Source of the DNA: TA-21 sp036557405
Lineage (GTDB): Archaea > Thermoproteota > Nitrososphaeria > Nitrososphaerales > Nitrososphaeraceae
NCBI GenBank assembly: GCA_036557405.1
Contig: DATBHO010000009.1
Span: 62,001-126,000 of the forward strand
Direction: 5' to 3'
Length of the DNA stretch: 64,000 nt
The notes under the pieces were generated by a model. The model was not told the DNA's origin. It saw only the letters and a program-made list of their open reading frames with translations, and searched no databases. Shown piece after piece: positions 17,820-26,512 of the stretch (the stretch's first letter is position 1; the number at the start of each line of letters is the position of its first letter). The position numbers and the translations under genes were made by a program.

Positions 17820-18662
17820 ATGACAAAAATGCTTAAAGAGGTACTGCAAAAAAAACTTGAGATGAGGGAACTAGAAAATCTATGTTCTTCTTTTGATATT
17901 ATAGGCTCTATTGCTATTATCAAGATTCCAGAAACGCTAGCTTCAAAAAAGAAATTAATAGCCGATACTTTAATTGGTGAAATAAAGTCTGTAAAATCAG
18001 TATTTTGTCAAGTATCAGGAGTAGAAGGCGATTACAGATTACGCAAATTGGAATTGTTATCTGGTGAAAATACTACAATAACGCACTATAAGGAACACGG
18101 GTGTGTTTTTAAAGTAGATGTCATGAATACATACTTTTCCCCCAGACTATCAACTGAGCGATTGAGGATCTCGAGATTAATTAGACCGGATGAAGTAATT
18201 GTAAATATGTTCGGAGGTGTAGGAACATTTTCGATCATTATATCACGTAATAATAAATCGGCTAAAATTTATTCAATTGATTCAAATCCGATTGCCTATG
18301 ATCTTTGTAAAGAGAATACACAGATTAATAATGTAGCAGCCAATGTATTTCCAATTCTTGGGGATGCCAATCTAGAAATATCCAAAAAACTTAGAGGAAT
18401 TGCCAATCGGGTTTTGATGCCATTACCAGAAAGAGCAAGAGATTTTGTAGAAGTTGCAATTAGTTCACTTGCAAACAATAAGGGGATCGTACACTATTTT
18501 GCGCATGTGGGGGCAGACAATAAGAAAATTGCTTTGAATTGTGGATATAAGGATACTTCAGAAACATTCAGTAAATTTAACCACAAAATTAGGAATATTA
18601 GAATTGTGAGAGAAGTAGGACCTCGATTTTATCAAGTCGTTTCCGACGTAGAAATAATCTAG
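17820..18662 (+). CDS. trm5: tRNA (guanine(37)-N1)-methyltransferase, Trm5 family
   Basis: Class I SAM methyltransferase. The SAM-binding loop is VNMFGGVGTFSI, the acidic strand is YSIDSNPIAYDLCKENT, and the family catalytic segment appears as NRVLMPLPERARDF in place of the usual NLPES. It methylates N1 of G37 to keep the reading frame. Length 280 is short for full Trm5 (about 330), and the N-terminal D1 domain appears reduced, so it is closest to Trm5b- or Taw2-like proteins. Taw2, which acts in wyosine synthesis, is the main alternative. Confidence 0.82.
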   Translation: MTKMLKEVLQKKLEMRELENLCSSFDIIGSIAIIKIPETLASKKKLIADTLIGEIKSVKSVFCQVSGVEGDYRLRKLELLSGENTTITHYKEHGCVFKVDVMNTYFSPRLSTERLRISRLIRPDEVIVNMFGGVGTFSIIISRNNKSAKIYSIDSNPIAYDLCKENTQINNVAANVFPILGDANLEISKKLRGIANRVLMPLPERARDFVEVAISSLANNKGIVHYFAHVGADNKKIALNCGYKDTSETFSKFNHKIRNIRIVREVGPRFYQVVSDVEII

Positions 18663-18669
18663 CAAGTAT

Positions 18670-18894
18670 TCATTTGTCTCGAGGAGCAGTAGCCATAGTA
18701 TAACCCATCCAAACAAGTACACTCATCAGGATACCTACTATAACGATCAGGGTTGTTTTTATGAGAAGAATATCCCATTGGGTAAATAACAACAAGTATG
18801 AAAAAAATATGAAAAAGAGTGACGGAATTATGAGTAATATTAATCCAATTAGTTTATTCTGTCTCATACCGTTGGTCGCACTAACTCCACTCAT
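18670..18894 (-). CDS. Small two-helix membrane protein
   Basis: A 74-residue protein with two hydrophobic helices (about 15-37 and 45-66) and a short basic tail. Its start overlaps the stop of the acetyltransferase gene by 4 bp, so translation is probably coupled. No known family. It could be a membrane adaptor of its neighbours, but this is only context. Confidence 0.6.
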   Translation of the reverse strand: MSGVSATNGMRQNKLIGLILLIIPSLFFIFFSYLLLFTQWDILLIKTTLIVIVGILMSVLVWMGYTMATAPRDK

Positions 18895-19451
18895 AACAAC
18901 TCTAATGCCATCAAATAAGCATCTTCACCATCTCTATAGTATGATTTCAGTCTTGATTTTACCTTAAAATTTAGTTTTTCATACATCTTTATTGCCGCAT
19001 AATTGCTAACCCTTACTTCCAGATACACCTCTTCAGTTCTCCTTACTACAAGTCCGTTCATTGCTTCTTCCATTAGAATTGTTCCAACTTTTTTTCCTCT
19101 ATGCTCCTCCAATATGGCAATGGAAACTACATGTCCCTTTTTTACAAAACCTAACTTTCTGAAATTTGAAAATCCAAATTCAATCTTGCACATTACGTAT
19201 CCAATGATGTTTCCATCAAATTCTGCGACAATAAATGCCTCTGGTAACTCTTTCAGAATTGAATCAAAAAAATACTCTGTATAGTGCTCAGGAAGTGAGT
19301 TCAAATTTATTTCAATAACCGATGGTAGGTTGCCTTGCCCACATCTATAAAAGATATAATCTCCACTTTTTCGCAAGCAGCTCTGCAAATTACCAAATAA
19401 ATGATTTTTAATTATTTTAACTTTGGGTTTTTCAAAGTACATGGTTTGCAC
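18891..19451 (-). CDS. rimI: GNAT N-acetyltransferase, RimI/Naa10-like
   Basis: The acetyl-CoA loop is seen as HRGKKVGTILMEEAM and the C-terminal strand-helix as EVRVSNYAAIKMYEKLNFKVKSRLKSYYRDGEDAYLMALEL, which is close to archaeal RimI/Ard1. It likely acetylates protein N-termini. It starts only 12 bp after the LarA-like gene stop on the same strand and overlaps the following small membrane-protein gene. Length 186 is a little above the minimal domain because of an N-terminal extension. Confidence 0.85.
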   Translation of the reverse strand: MQTMYFEKPKVKIIKNHLFGNLQSCLRKSGDYIFYRCGQGNLPSVIEINLNSLPEHYTEYFFDSILKELPEAFIVAEFDGNIIGYVMCKIEFGFSNFRKLGFVKKGHVVSIAILEEHRGKKVGTILMEEAMNGLVVRRTEEVYLEVRVSNYAAIKMYEKLNFKVKSRLKSYYRDGEDAYLMALELL

Positions 19452-19463
19452 TAATTTCCCAAT

Positions 19464-20573
19464 CTAATTAATCTTCTTAAAAATTGCGATATTTGGATCT
19501 TGAATGAGAGAAATCTTATGACTTTTACCATTTATGTCAAGTATTTTTTCAGCAGCCTCTTGAACATTGGAAAATACATTAAATCCGAATTTTTCTTTCA
19601 AATAATACTTTGGTAAGGAAGAAAGAATTGCCAGACTGTATTTTTCTCTTAAACTGTTGATAAACATGAGGTGCTCCAATCCTTCAACGTAGTCATAATT
19701 CCCATAATCTTCCAATTTTAGTTTGCTATATGCAAATTTCTCTATTGCTTTGCTTCCAAAGCCTTTGCTATTTTCAGAAATAATTACAACAGTTGCGTTT
19801 TTTTTAAGAACATTGATTGAATTCCACAGTAAATCGAGAGAACTAGTCAGAGTTGTACTTGAATTAGAATCAATGTTTGTTCCTAGAATTACTGACTTTA
19901 GTCCCTGTTGGTTTTCCAATGAAAGATTATTGAGTTTGTCAGTAGCATCTTGAAACGATTGAGTTAGTTGACCATAATAAATATTGTTTATGCCAGAATT
20001 ATTCGAAATAATTTCAATAGACATTGCTTCCATGTTCTCACAGAACTTGTTTGCAATTTCAATCGGTGGCTGTCTTTCTCCAGGATGAGGAAGGTCATCT
20101 ACTCTTGAGTGAAATGCTTCGTTCATTTTGTTTTGTTCAAATAGGCGTAAGAGATTGGTAGGAGTGCCATAATAACCAAAAAAAGGGTCAATATTTGATT
20201 TAGAAACGAAAATTGTTCTTTTCTCATTTGTACGCTTAAGAAAATGATCATTATTCTTTTCAATGATGGTTATATTTTGGGTTTGTATTTTGTTTGACAA
20301 TTGTCTGCGTGCGCCTGGAATAGATTCAATAGATAAGGAAATTCCCCTACTTTCTGCCTGAGAAATCAACCTAGCTGTGATCTGAACTGTAGAATTGGAT
20401 CCATCAAGTGGGACTAGTATTGTTTCATCAGTAAGTGGGATTGATTTGAGCTCCTCGGCTAAACTTTCATCCGTACGGATATCAAATTTTGAATTTTCTA
20501 TAATTGAAAGGTTTTCTACCCTGAGGTCTAAAATAATGTCAGTACCGCCATAATTTAGCCATAATTCAGGCAT
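19464..20573 (-). CDS. LarA-like (DUF2088-type) protein lacking catalytic motifs
   Basis: The overall layout resembles nickel-dependent lactate racemase: an opening YGGTDIILDL strand, a segment FVSKSNIDPFFGYYGTPTNLLRLFE that lines up with the glycine-rich cofactor-lysine region, and a C-terminal VVIISENSKGFGSKAIEKFA that lines up with the second domain. The family's SDHTRP, GxHRP and GGRK motifs are not kept (LDGSNST, PGARRQ, YGTPTN at the matching places). So it probably has no racemase activity and may bind a different ligand. The alignment was done from memory, so the family is moderately sure. No laminarin or Ni-pincer genes lie near. It precedes the RimI-like gene by 12 bp. Confidence 0.5.
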   Translation of the reverse strand: MPELWLNYGGTDIILDLRVENLSIIENSKFDIRTDESLAEELKSIPLTDETILVPLDGSNSTVQITARLISQAESRGISLSIESIPGARRQLSNKIQTQNITIIEKNNDHFLKRTNEKRTIFVSKSNIDPFFGYYGTPTNLLRLFEQNKMNEAFHSRVDDLPHPGERQPPIEIANKFCENMEAMSIEIISNNSGINNIYYGQLTQSFQDATDKLNNLSLENQQGLKSVILGTNIDSNSSTTLTSSLDLLWNSINVLKKNATVVIISENSKGFGSKAIEKFAYSKLKLEDYGNYDYVEGLEHLMFINSLREKYSLAILSSLPKYYLKEKFGFNVFSNVQEAAEKILDINGKSHKISLIQDPNIAIFKKIN

Positions 20574-20616
20574 ATTCTGATCGAATCAAAATAAATACAA
20601 TTTACTGTAGGATACT

Positions 20617-21180
20617 TTAACCTTCATATATCATTAGATTCTTTTCTTCAAGCAAGTCATGCAAATTGTGAACTGCTCTATATACCTCTGATTCTTTTTT
20701 TGCCCCGGTACATACTAATTTTCCACTAGCAAATAAAAGAATGACAGTTTTTGGATCAAGCATCCTATGAATCAATCCAGGAAATTGTTCTGGTTCGTAC
20801 ATACTACGTGGTAATACTCTTGCTGCCAATTCCAAGTGTATCTTGCCTCCCAAACTCGCTGATGCCACGATATTTTGTATTTCTATTTGTGGTTCATTTT
20901 CAATAGGGATACTCCCTTTTCTCAGCTTCTGGACTACATTTTTTACTGCTTTAATTGCCTGTTCTTCAGATTTTGCACCAGTGCAGACCATTTTTCCAGA
21001 ACTGAATATCAAAGTTGCAGTCTTTGGGGACTTAAGTCTAAACACTAGCCCTGGGAACTGATCTGGATGGTATTCCACATCTGGAAATATCTGGGTAATT
21101 AAATTAAGATTTACAGTTTGATTAACCGTTGCAGAAGCAACAACATTCTCAATGCTAACAATGGGCTTGGTTTCAGGCAT
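20617..21180 (-). CDS. tbp: TATA-box-binding protein (TBP)
   Basis: The protein has two direct repeats of about 90 residues (each with VASA, PGLVFRL/PGLIHRM and SGKMVCTGAKSEEQAIKAV / SGKLVCTGAKKESEVYRAV) that form the saddle. It recognises TATA boxes with TFB. Length 187 is typical. Key repeated residues including the phenylalanine-rich DNA-binding patches are present in both halves. A TATA box at 21205-21214 is about 25 bp upstream of its ATG. Confidence 0.97.
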   Translation of the reverse strand: MPETKPIVSIENVVASATVNQTVNLNLITQIFPDVEYHPDQFPGLVFRLKSPKTATLIFSSGKMVCTGAKSEEQAIKAVKNVVQKLRKGSIPIENEPQIEIQNIVASASLGGKIHLELAARVLPRSMYEPEQFPGLIHRMLDPKTVILLFASGKLVCTGAKKESEVYRAVHNLHDLLEEKNLMIYEG

Positions 21181-21204
21181 ACTAGGTTGGCTTTATAAAT
21201 GGAA

Positions 21205-21214
21205 GTATATATAC
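21205..21214 (-). promoter_or_regulatory. TATA box of the tbp gene
   Basis: GTATATATAC lies 25-34 bp upstream of the tbp ATG on the minus strand, the distance expected for a leaderless archaeal mRNA. Confidence 0.5.
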
Positions 21215-21299
21215 ATGTTTGGAACAAAATGCAAAACTGACACAAGAAAGGTACTTGTGAATCCAAATGCATGAAAATCCTGTCTTTGAAGGATACTAA

Positions 21300-21653
21300 T
21301 TAAAGTAATTTAAGCTCTGATGTCACCTTATCAATAATGTTTGAGGGTGCAGGACCGATTCCTATACAGGTGACAGTTCCTGTTGCGATTTGTGTTAGGC
21401 CCCTATCTTGAACGATCACTAAGGGAATCATGAGTTTTTCAGCATCATTGTGTACTTGAAGCAACTCTTGTAAGCTATTTACTTTTACGACTATTTTTGG
21501 TTGCCCTTCATTGACCCAATTCCTTAGCCATGTCTTATTCAATTTTCTAGACTTTTCAACTCCTAATACCGCAGCATGTCCAACCTGTGATGCTATCTTA
21601 CCTGTACCCATGCGAAGATCCTTTCTTACGACAATGACCTGTTTAAATTCCAC
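21300..21653 (-). CDS. pth2: Peptidyl-tRNA hydrolase, Pth2 family
   Basis: At 117 residues it matches archaeal Pth2. The active-site regions are KIASQVGHAAVLG near the N-terminus with the conserved Lys and His, QDRGLTQIATGTVTCIGIGPAP at the end, and the intervening DAEKLMIPLVIV strand. It frees peptides from tRNA. It stands alone, sharing the promoter region with the divergent geranylgeranyl reductase gene. Confidence 0.96.
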   Translation of the reverse strand: MEFKQVIVVRKDLRMGTGKIASQVGHAAVLGVEKSRKLNKTWLRNWVNEGQPKIVVKVNSLQELLQVHNDAEKLMIPLVIVQDRGLTQIATGTVTCIGIGPAPSNIIDKVTSELKLL

Positions 21654-21692
21654 TACAGTTTAGTTAATAAAAATGATGAATTAATTCTTTCT

Positions 21693-22868
21693 TTGTTGGT
21701 TACTGAATACTATGATGTATTAATCGCTGGTGGGAGTGTAGCAGGATTAACAACAGCAAGAGAATGTTCTTCGAATGCAATTTCTACAATTGTGATTGAA
21801 GAAGATCATGAAATTGGAACTCCGGAACATTGTGGAGGAATGGTCAGTCTTGGTGGACTACAGAAATTAGGTCTCATACTTGATTCAAATAATTTTCAAA
21901 ACGCCGTCTCAAAGGCGAGAATTAGCTCAAAGTCTGCTAGTTTTGAACTCTCTGCTGAAAAGCAAAATGTAATAGTAGTTGATCGTAGAGGCTTGGACAA
22001 ACAAATCGCTAAACAAGCAGAGGATGCAGGTGCTCAAATTAGAACACGATGTACTTTCAAATCCCTTTCTAAGAATCAATCCAACTATATTGTAAAAACC
22101 TCAGATGGTGAATTCCAATGCAGATACTTTGTTGATGCAAAAGGGTTAGGCTCCTTGAAGGATACCAGTCAGAACGGGATCTTGGCTTCTGCTCAATTTG
22201 AAATTTATGCAAAATGGATTGATGGCAATACTGTAGAGATTCTTTTTGATTCAGAAAAATATCCTGGATTTTTTGTCTGGATAATCCCGACTGGTGAAGG
22301 CAAAGGCAAGGTCGGGGTTGCAGGAAAGGGAATCAACACTTCGATTGCCTTAATTGAATTCATAAAATCAAGAGGCAAGAAATATTCGACGATTAGGAAA
22401 ATTTTTGCTCCAATTTGGGTGGGAGGACCAAAACCACCGTTTATTGCAGAGAGAACACTGATGGTGGGTGATTCCGCAGGTCAAACTAAACCAACAACCG
22501 CTGGGGGAATATTTAGTTGTGGTATGGCTGGCATGTTAGCAGGTAAAGCAATTTCCCAAGCAATCGAAAATAGTGATAATCGACTACTATATAATTATGA
22601 AAAAAACTGGAAGACTATGTTTCAAAAAGAATTCAACTCTATGTTGTTTGCTAGGAAAGTATTGGAAAGACTGGATAATAAATCCATTGACAAGATTTTC
22701 TCATCATTATCAAGAAAAGCGATTAAGGATGTTTCTAACTTTTCAGATTTTGACTTTCACTCTAGTGCACTAGATCTTTTTCTCAAAACGAGAATCGCTG
22801 GTAAATTAACAAAAGTGTTAATTGGAAATGAATTTCGGAGAGTCTTCAATGGATTGAAAGACGATTAA
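21693..22868 (+). CDS. Geranylgeranyl reductase family FAD-dependent oxidoreductase
   Basis: The Rossmann FAD motif is YDVLIAGGSVAGLTTARE, the isoprenoid-reductase motif GTPEHCGGMVS holds the family Cys, and the second FAD segment reads MVGDSAGQTKPTTAGGI. Archaeal members reduce geranylgeranyl chains of ether lipids or of menaquinones. The substrate cannot be assigned. Length of 391 is usual. The frame begins with two TTG codons (21693, 21696). It starts divergently 39 bp from pth2. Confidence 0.88.
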   Translation: MLVTEYYDVLIAGGSVAGLTTARECSSNAISTIVIEEDHEIGTPEHCGGMVSLGGLQKLGLILDSNNFQNAVSKARISSKSASFELSAEKQNVIVVDRRGLDKQIAKQAEDAGAQIRTRCTFKSLSKNQSNYIVKTSDGEFQCRYFVDAKGLGSLKDTSQNGILASAQFEIYAKWIDGNTVEILFDSEKYPGFFVWIIPTGEGKGKVGVAGKGINTSIALIEFIKSRGKKYSTIRKIFAPIWVGGPKPPFIAERTLMVGDSAGQTKPTTAGGIFSCGMAGMLAGKAISQAIENSDNRLLYNYEKNWKTMFQKEFNSMLFARKVLERLDNKSIDKIFSSLSRKAIKDVSNFSDFDFHSSALDLFLKTRIAGKLTKVLIGNEFRRVFNGLKDD

Positions 22869-22967
22869 CAACATATAGAATTCACAAATTTATTTTTGAG
22901 ATAATATTGAAAGGGGACACTGCATCGTCATACCTAATCATCCAAGCAAAATATAAATTCGGATTAA

Positions 22968-23162
22968 ATGAATGTGTTTTTTGTGTCAAAATCATTACAA
23001 TTGCCAGTTTGTACTTCCTGCAGCAGACCAATAATTGCAAATGATGAATGTGTGAAATACTATTGTCCTAATTGTGGATATGTATTGATTTGGAGATGCC
23101 AGAGTTGCAGACAATTTGCTAGGGCATACAAATGTATCGGTTGTGGGTTTGAAGGGCCATAA
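22968..23162 (+). CDS. Zinc-ribbon RNA-binding protein (archaeal DUF1610 type)
   Basis: A 64-residue protein with four Cys pairs (CTSC, CPNC, CQSC, CIGC), the archaeal zinc-ribbon protein that is commonly encoded just ahead of elongation factor 1 beta. The first residues may be over-extended. The EF-1 beta ATG follows 2 bp after its stop, so the two form an operon. It probably binds RNA or the ribosome. Confidence 0.88.
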   Translation: MNVFFVSKSLQLPVCTSCSRPIIANDECVKYYCPNCGYVLIWRCQSCRQFARAYKCIGCGFEGP

Positions 23163-23164
23163 TT

Positions 23165-23446
23165 ATGAGCAAGTTAGTTGCTAGGATCAAAATCCTTCCA
23201 TCAGAATCAGAGGCAGATATAGATTCAGTCCCTAAAATGCTGGTAGAATCACTTCCAGAAAGATTCAAACTAATTGAACACACTAAGGAACCAATTGCAT
23301 TTGGCTTGTATTCCGTTATAGCTGATTTTACACTAGATGACTCAGAAGGCCAAATGGATTTATTAGAAGAATCAATAAGAAAGCTAGAAGCTGTAGGTGA
23401 AATAGAAGTAATAAATGTGAGCAGACAATCGGTCAAGATAAAATAA
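23165..23446 (+). CDS. ef1b: Elongation factor 1-beta (aEF-1B)
   Basis: The 93-residue ferredoxin-like protein is the archaeal GDP/GTP exchange factor for EF-1A. VARIKILPSESEADIDS opens it, with PIAFGLYSVIADFTLDDSEGQMDLLEE in the centre, both conserved. It follows the zinc-ribbon gene with 2 bp between and stands opposite to ctaB, which ends 70 bp downstream. Confidence 0.94.
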   Translation: MSKLVARIKILPSESEADIDSVPKMLVESLPERFKLIEHTKEPIAFGLYSVIADFTLDDSEGQMDLLEESIRKLEAVGEIEVINVSRQSVKIK

Positions 23447-23516
23447 TAATAGCGTAAATTCCTTTACTATTTTACACTAGTTAACAAAAGAGATCCTGTA
23501 AATTTGATATAATGTA

Positions 23517-24401
23517 CTAAAACCTGTAATAGAATAATGAATCAAGTGCAAGTGAAATAAAAATGACTACTAGATATGGAGCTGTAATCTTATATGCTTT
23601 CCATGCAAAATCCGGGGTTGGATATTTTGTCAACTTATAATGATATGCAAGCATCAAAGTTCCTGAAATTGCTGCAGTTATAAAGTATACTACGCCTAAA
23701 CCCAAAAAATATAACGATAACGAATATGGTAACAGAATTGCCGTATTCGCAAAGATGTATTCTGCTGTCTTTTCGTTTCCTATAAGGACTGGCAACATCG
23801 GAACCTTTACACTCTCGTATTCTTCTCTTGATTTTATTGCGAAGGACCAAAAATGAGGGGGTGTCCATAAAAAGACCAAGCAGCCGATTAGAAATCCCAA
23901 AACATCCATTGATCCAGTAGTTGTAGCCCACCCGGCCATCGATGCCGCACTCCCTGCAAAACCACCCACCACAATATTCGAAGCATTCGAGCGTTTAAGC
24001 CATAAAGTGTATACGAATACATAAAAAAATATTCCAAGAGCAATCATCCCTGTTGCCATCAAGTTTAAAGTCAGAAAGGATATTATGATAGAGCTGGCGC
24101 AGAGTATGTTTCCGAAAATGAAAACATTTCTAGGATTTAATCGCCCTGATGGGATTGGTCTATTTATCGTTCTGGACATAATTTTATCAATATCACGATC
24201 AAAATAGTGATTTAGGGCGCTTGAACCCATTGATGCTAAACAACCACATATACCAAGAAATAGAAGGTGGTAGAGGGAAACATCCCATGGTACTGTAGGA
24301 GTTGAATCATATCTTGTTGCAGCTAATGAGCTTGTTATTGCCGTGATAACCAGTACCACTACTATCCTTGGTTTTGATACTTCGATGTAATCAGCTAACA
24401 T
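23517..24401 (-). CDS. ctaB: Protoheme IX farnesyltransferase (heme O synthase)
   Basis: A polytopic membrane protein with the UbiA prenyltransferase motif NHYFDRDIDKIMSRTINRPIPSG and the second aspartate-rich region later. It adds a farnesyl group to heme b, giving heme O for a terminal oxidase. Length of 294 and about nine helices fit. The hydrophobic N-terminus (YIEVSKPRIVVVLVITAITS) is the typical CtaB beginning. No cytochrome oxidase genes lie next to it here. The start ATG is at 24401. Confidence 0.95.
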   Translation of the reverse strand: MLADYIEVSKPRIVVVLVITAITSSLAATRYDSTPTVPWDVSLYHLLFLGICGCLASMGSSALNHYFDRDIDKIMSRTINRPIPSGRLNPRNVFIFGNILCASSIIISFLTLNLMATGMIALGIFFYVFVYTLWLKRSNASNIVVGGFAGSAASMAGWATTTGSMDVLGFLIGCLVFLWTPPHFWSFAIKSREEYESVKVPMLPVLIGNEKTAEYIFANTAILLPYSLSLYFLGLGVVYFITAAISGTLMLAYHYKLTKYPTPDFAWKAYKITAPYLVVIFISLALDSLFYYRF

Positions 24402-24627
24402 TCACAGTTAATTAACTGACTTAATTGTGGGATTTAACTTATTCGTTATGCTTTTTATATTAGTGGCATCAGACTAATACGTAAACAACATTGTATTATA
24501 ATGCAAGGTTGGAAACAATATTAGGAAAAAGTTCATAATCACAACCGCAATTCCAAAGGTTTTACAGACAAAATTTCTCCAAGGAAATAGCAACATAATG
24601 TGAACGCAATCACCCGAATCAAACATT

Positions 24628-25080
24628 ATGCCTCGTGTAACAACTATTTTTGTGAGATTAACAACGCGTAACGCAGAAGGAGCAGGTACTGATGGTAATG
24701 TGTTTCTCGGAATAGGAGGAATAGAAATTGCTATAGACTCAAGCAAGAATGATTTCGAACAAGGAGATGATAGAACGTACATTATTGGAACTTTCCCGAC
24801 AGTTCTTCCATCCCCCCATCCAACAAGAAACAAATATTGAAGGCTAGGTGAATTCGATTACAAAATTTTCACTGAAAGTTTAATACGATTTCCAGTCTAT
24901 ATTCGACTTGAAGGGGAAAGTTATTGGGAAGTAGACTGCATAGAGGTAAGGGCAAATCCTGAAGCAGAGAATATAACTTTCTCTATGTACCCTGCTTTAA
25001 AACAGGGACATGGAGAGATAACTCTGGGGGCAGACATCAACGAGGGTTCAATAGTATATCTCCTTCCAAGACCAACCTAA
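24628..25080 (+). pseudogene. PLAT/LH2-like beta-sandwich protein interrupted by an in-frame TGA
   Basis: The first 70 codons end in TGA at 24838-24840. After this stop the same frame stays open for another 79 codons to TAA at 25078-25080. The first part has AEGAGTDGNVFLGI and NDFEQGDDRTYIIG, which look like the start of a PLAT domain. The second part has VYIRLEGESYWEVDCIEVRANPE, which looks like the end of the same fold. Joined, the product would be about 149 residues. A nonsense mutation (probably TGG to TGA) or read-through is implied. No selenocysteine element was sought successfully. Family assignment is from pattern only. Confidence 0.6.
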
Positions 25081-25442
25081 CCTGTTATTATTTAGTAAAC
25101 TTGAATGTCTTTACGATCTGTTCAAACTGTCATAAATGTTTTCAAAGATGGATAAAAAAAGAGAAAAGGGAATTTTAGTCTATTGTCTTACTTATTCAAA
25201 TAAGTTCTCTCTAAATGGTATTGTGACAAGTATTTTGAAAGATGGAGCCTATGTTGTCATCAAATAGTAAGAGTAAGAATAAGATTGTAGTTGAAAAGAT
25301 TAAATTGTCACACCTATTAAAAGAAAGAAGAACACGAGTATTCTGATATTCAAAAGGAAATTGACAAGGGGAACACAGTAAATATCTTGTACGATTCTAC
25401 AAGGTAATAAAGACTTAAAAGTTATTTCTTCCCAAGAGAAAC
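25081..25442. other. Intergenic region with one doubtful small ORF
   Basis: About 360 bp, AT-rich. Only a 43-codon ORF at 25136-25267 is visible. No RNA gene or repeat was recognised. Confidence 0.4.
25136..25267 (+). CDS. Possible 43-residue small protein
   Basis: ATG at 25136 opens a 43-codon frame ending TAG. The peptide is basic at the start and then alternates hydrophobic and polar residues (GILVYCLTYSNKFS, LKDGAYVVIK). It has no family. Low support. Confidence 0.2.
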   Translation: MFSKMDKKREKGILVYCLTYSNKFSLNGIVTSILKDGAYVVIK

Positions 25443-26234
25443 GTGGCTGGTGCGATGGTTCTTTTACCTGTTATATTAGTTTCAGTTTTTTTACTTGTTA
25501 TTTTTATCATTCCATATGCTTCGGCAATAAAAAAACCTGGCTCTGATTCGACACTCAAGCCTGAAGAACCAAACTCTATACAGGTGGAGGGACTAGGTGG
25601 AAATCAAACAACTGGTGAAAAACCGCATCTCGATCCGTTAAAACTCAATGATGATGATAAATTTAAAGTAAAAGTGACTTTTGACACAATTGAATTTAGC
25701 AAAATAAACTATGACCCGAGCAACGGTGACCCTAACTTTGTTTATGATGGCCACGAATATAATATTGCTGCCTACGTCCAAGGTAAAAAAATTGATTTAG
25801 TTGATCCACCTCACATTGGACCAGGTGCCACTCTACCTCTAACAAACAAACAAGTGAGTATCGAAACTATAGGAACAACCCCACTTTCAATCATGACAAT
25901 CGGTTATGAAGCAGATGCAGATAAGTGCCTACTCCCGTATCTCCCAGCTGACATCCAGAAAAGGGTCCTTGGTGGCTTTGTCGCCTACCCGGGTTTAACC
26001 CCTTTTAATCTTTTTTCAAAATATCCACATTTGAGGGCTATCCAAACCGAGTTGGAAAACAGTATTAACTCAAGATGCAATGAAGGTCAAGGCCATTCGG
26101 TATTTCAAAGCATAAATAAGGTTTATCAACCTACTACATATGGGGCAGGTTCTCACACAGATTCTTCATTTGCTGCTTTCAAGTTGAAATATCATATTGA
26201 TGTAATTGCACCGACTGATACAGTCAAAAAGTAA
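25443..26234 (+). CDS. Secreted or membrane-anchored protein of unknown function
   Basis: A strongly hydrophobic N-terminus (about residues 5-28: LLPVILVSVFLLVIFIIPY) looks like a signal anchor. The rest is hydrophilic and rich in beta-forming residues. Two cysteines, one in each half of the C-terminal part (KCLLPY, SRCNEG), could form a disulfide. No family recognised. It may be an extracellular binding or structural protein. It begins with GTG at 25443; ATG at 25455 is an alternative. A minus-strand minigene overlaps its 3' end. Confidence 0.65.
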   Translation: MAGAMVLLPVILVSVFLLVIFIIPYASAIKKPGSDSTLKPEEPNSIQVEGLGGNQTTGEKPHLDPLKLNDDDKFKVKVTFDTIEFSKINYDPSNGDPNFVYDGHEYNIAAYVQGKKIDLVDPPHIGPGATLPLTNKQVSIETIGTTPLSIMTIGYEADADKCLLPYLPADIQKRVLGGFVAYPGLTPFNLFSKYPHLRAIQTELENSINSRCNEGQGHSVFQSINKVYQPTTYGAGSHTDSSFAAFKLKYHIDVIAPTDTVKK

Positions 26235-26326
26235 TTCTGATATCTATATAGAAGAAACAGTCGAGCTGCTAGAATTAAGAGAATAGAGCCTAAACAAATG
26301 TAAGGCAATAACTCTTTGAATTTCAT
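26192..26326 (-). CDS. Single-span membrane minigene (44 residues)
   Basis: This small protein was read by eye. ATG at 26326 overlaps the TGA of the zinc-finger minigene upstream as ATGA, a sign of translational coupling. The product has a central hydrophobic helix (LPYICLGSILLILAARLFLLY) and a short basic end. The 3' half overlaps the end of the opposing secreted-protein gene by 43 bp. The identity of its family is unknown. Confidence 0.45.
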   Translation of the reverse strand: MKFKELLPYICLGSILLILAARLFLLYRYQNYFLTVSVGAITSI

Positions 26327-26466
26327 TTCTTATTCTCCTGTCTCTCCAGTCTCCTCACTCTGCGATCGAGATCTCTAAGTTGACATCCAAAGCATTTGAA
26401 CTCGTCTGTTTCGGTGTTGAGATTGTATAGTTCTTTTACTTCCGAACTGCATATAGGACATTTCAT
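26323..26466 (-). CDS. Small zinc-finger protein (47 residues)
   Basis: Read by eye on the minus strand. It starts MKCPICSS and has a second Cys pair CFGC, which together would bind one zinc ion. The tail LRDLDRRVRRLERQE is a basic amphipathic helix that could coil or bind nucleic acid. Its stop overlaps the next start by 4 bases. The gene sits 46 bp after the 81-residue gene on the same strand, so the three probably form an operon. Confidence 0.6.
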   Translation of the reverse strand: MKCPICSSEVKELYNLNTETDEFKCFGCQLRDLDRRVRRLERQENKK

Positions 26467-26512
26467 TTCTTATTTACCATAACCACAATCCACAGGTGCC
26501 AAAGGAATCTTA

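Noticed and set aside
21672..21705. C/D box-like pair ATGATGA and CTGA
   Set aside because: Only one C and one D-like motif, spaced at the start of a gene; the C' and D' motifs are missing.
24474..24833. 119-codon minus-strand frame over the PLAT-like gene
   Set aside because: Its composition is a mirror of the plus-strand gene, whose peptide looks like a real domain.
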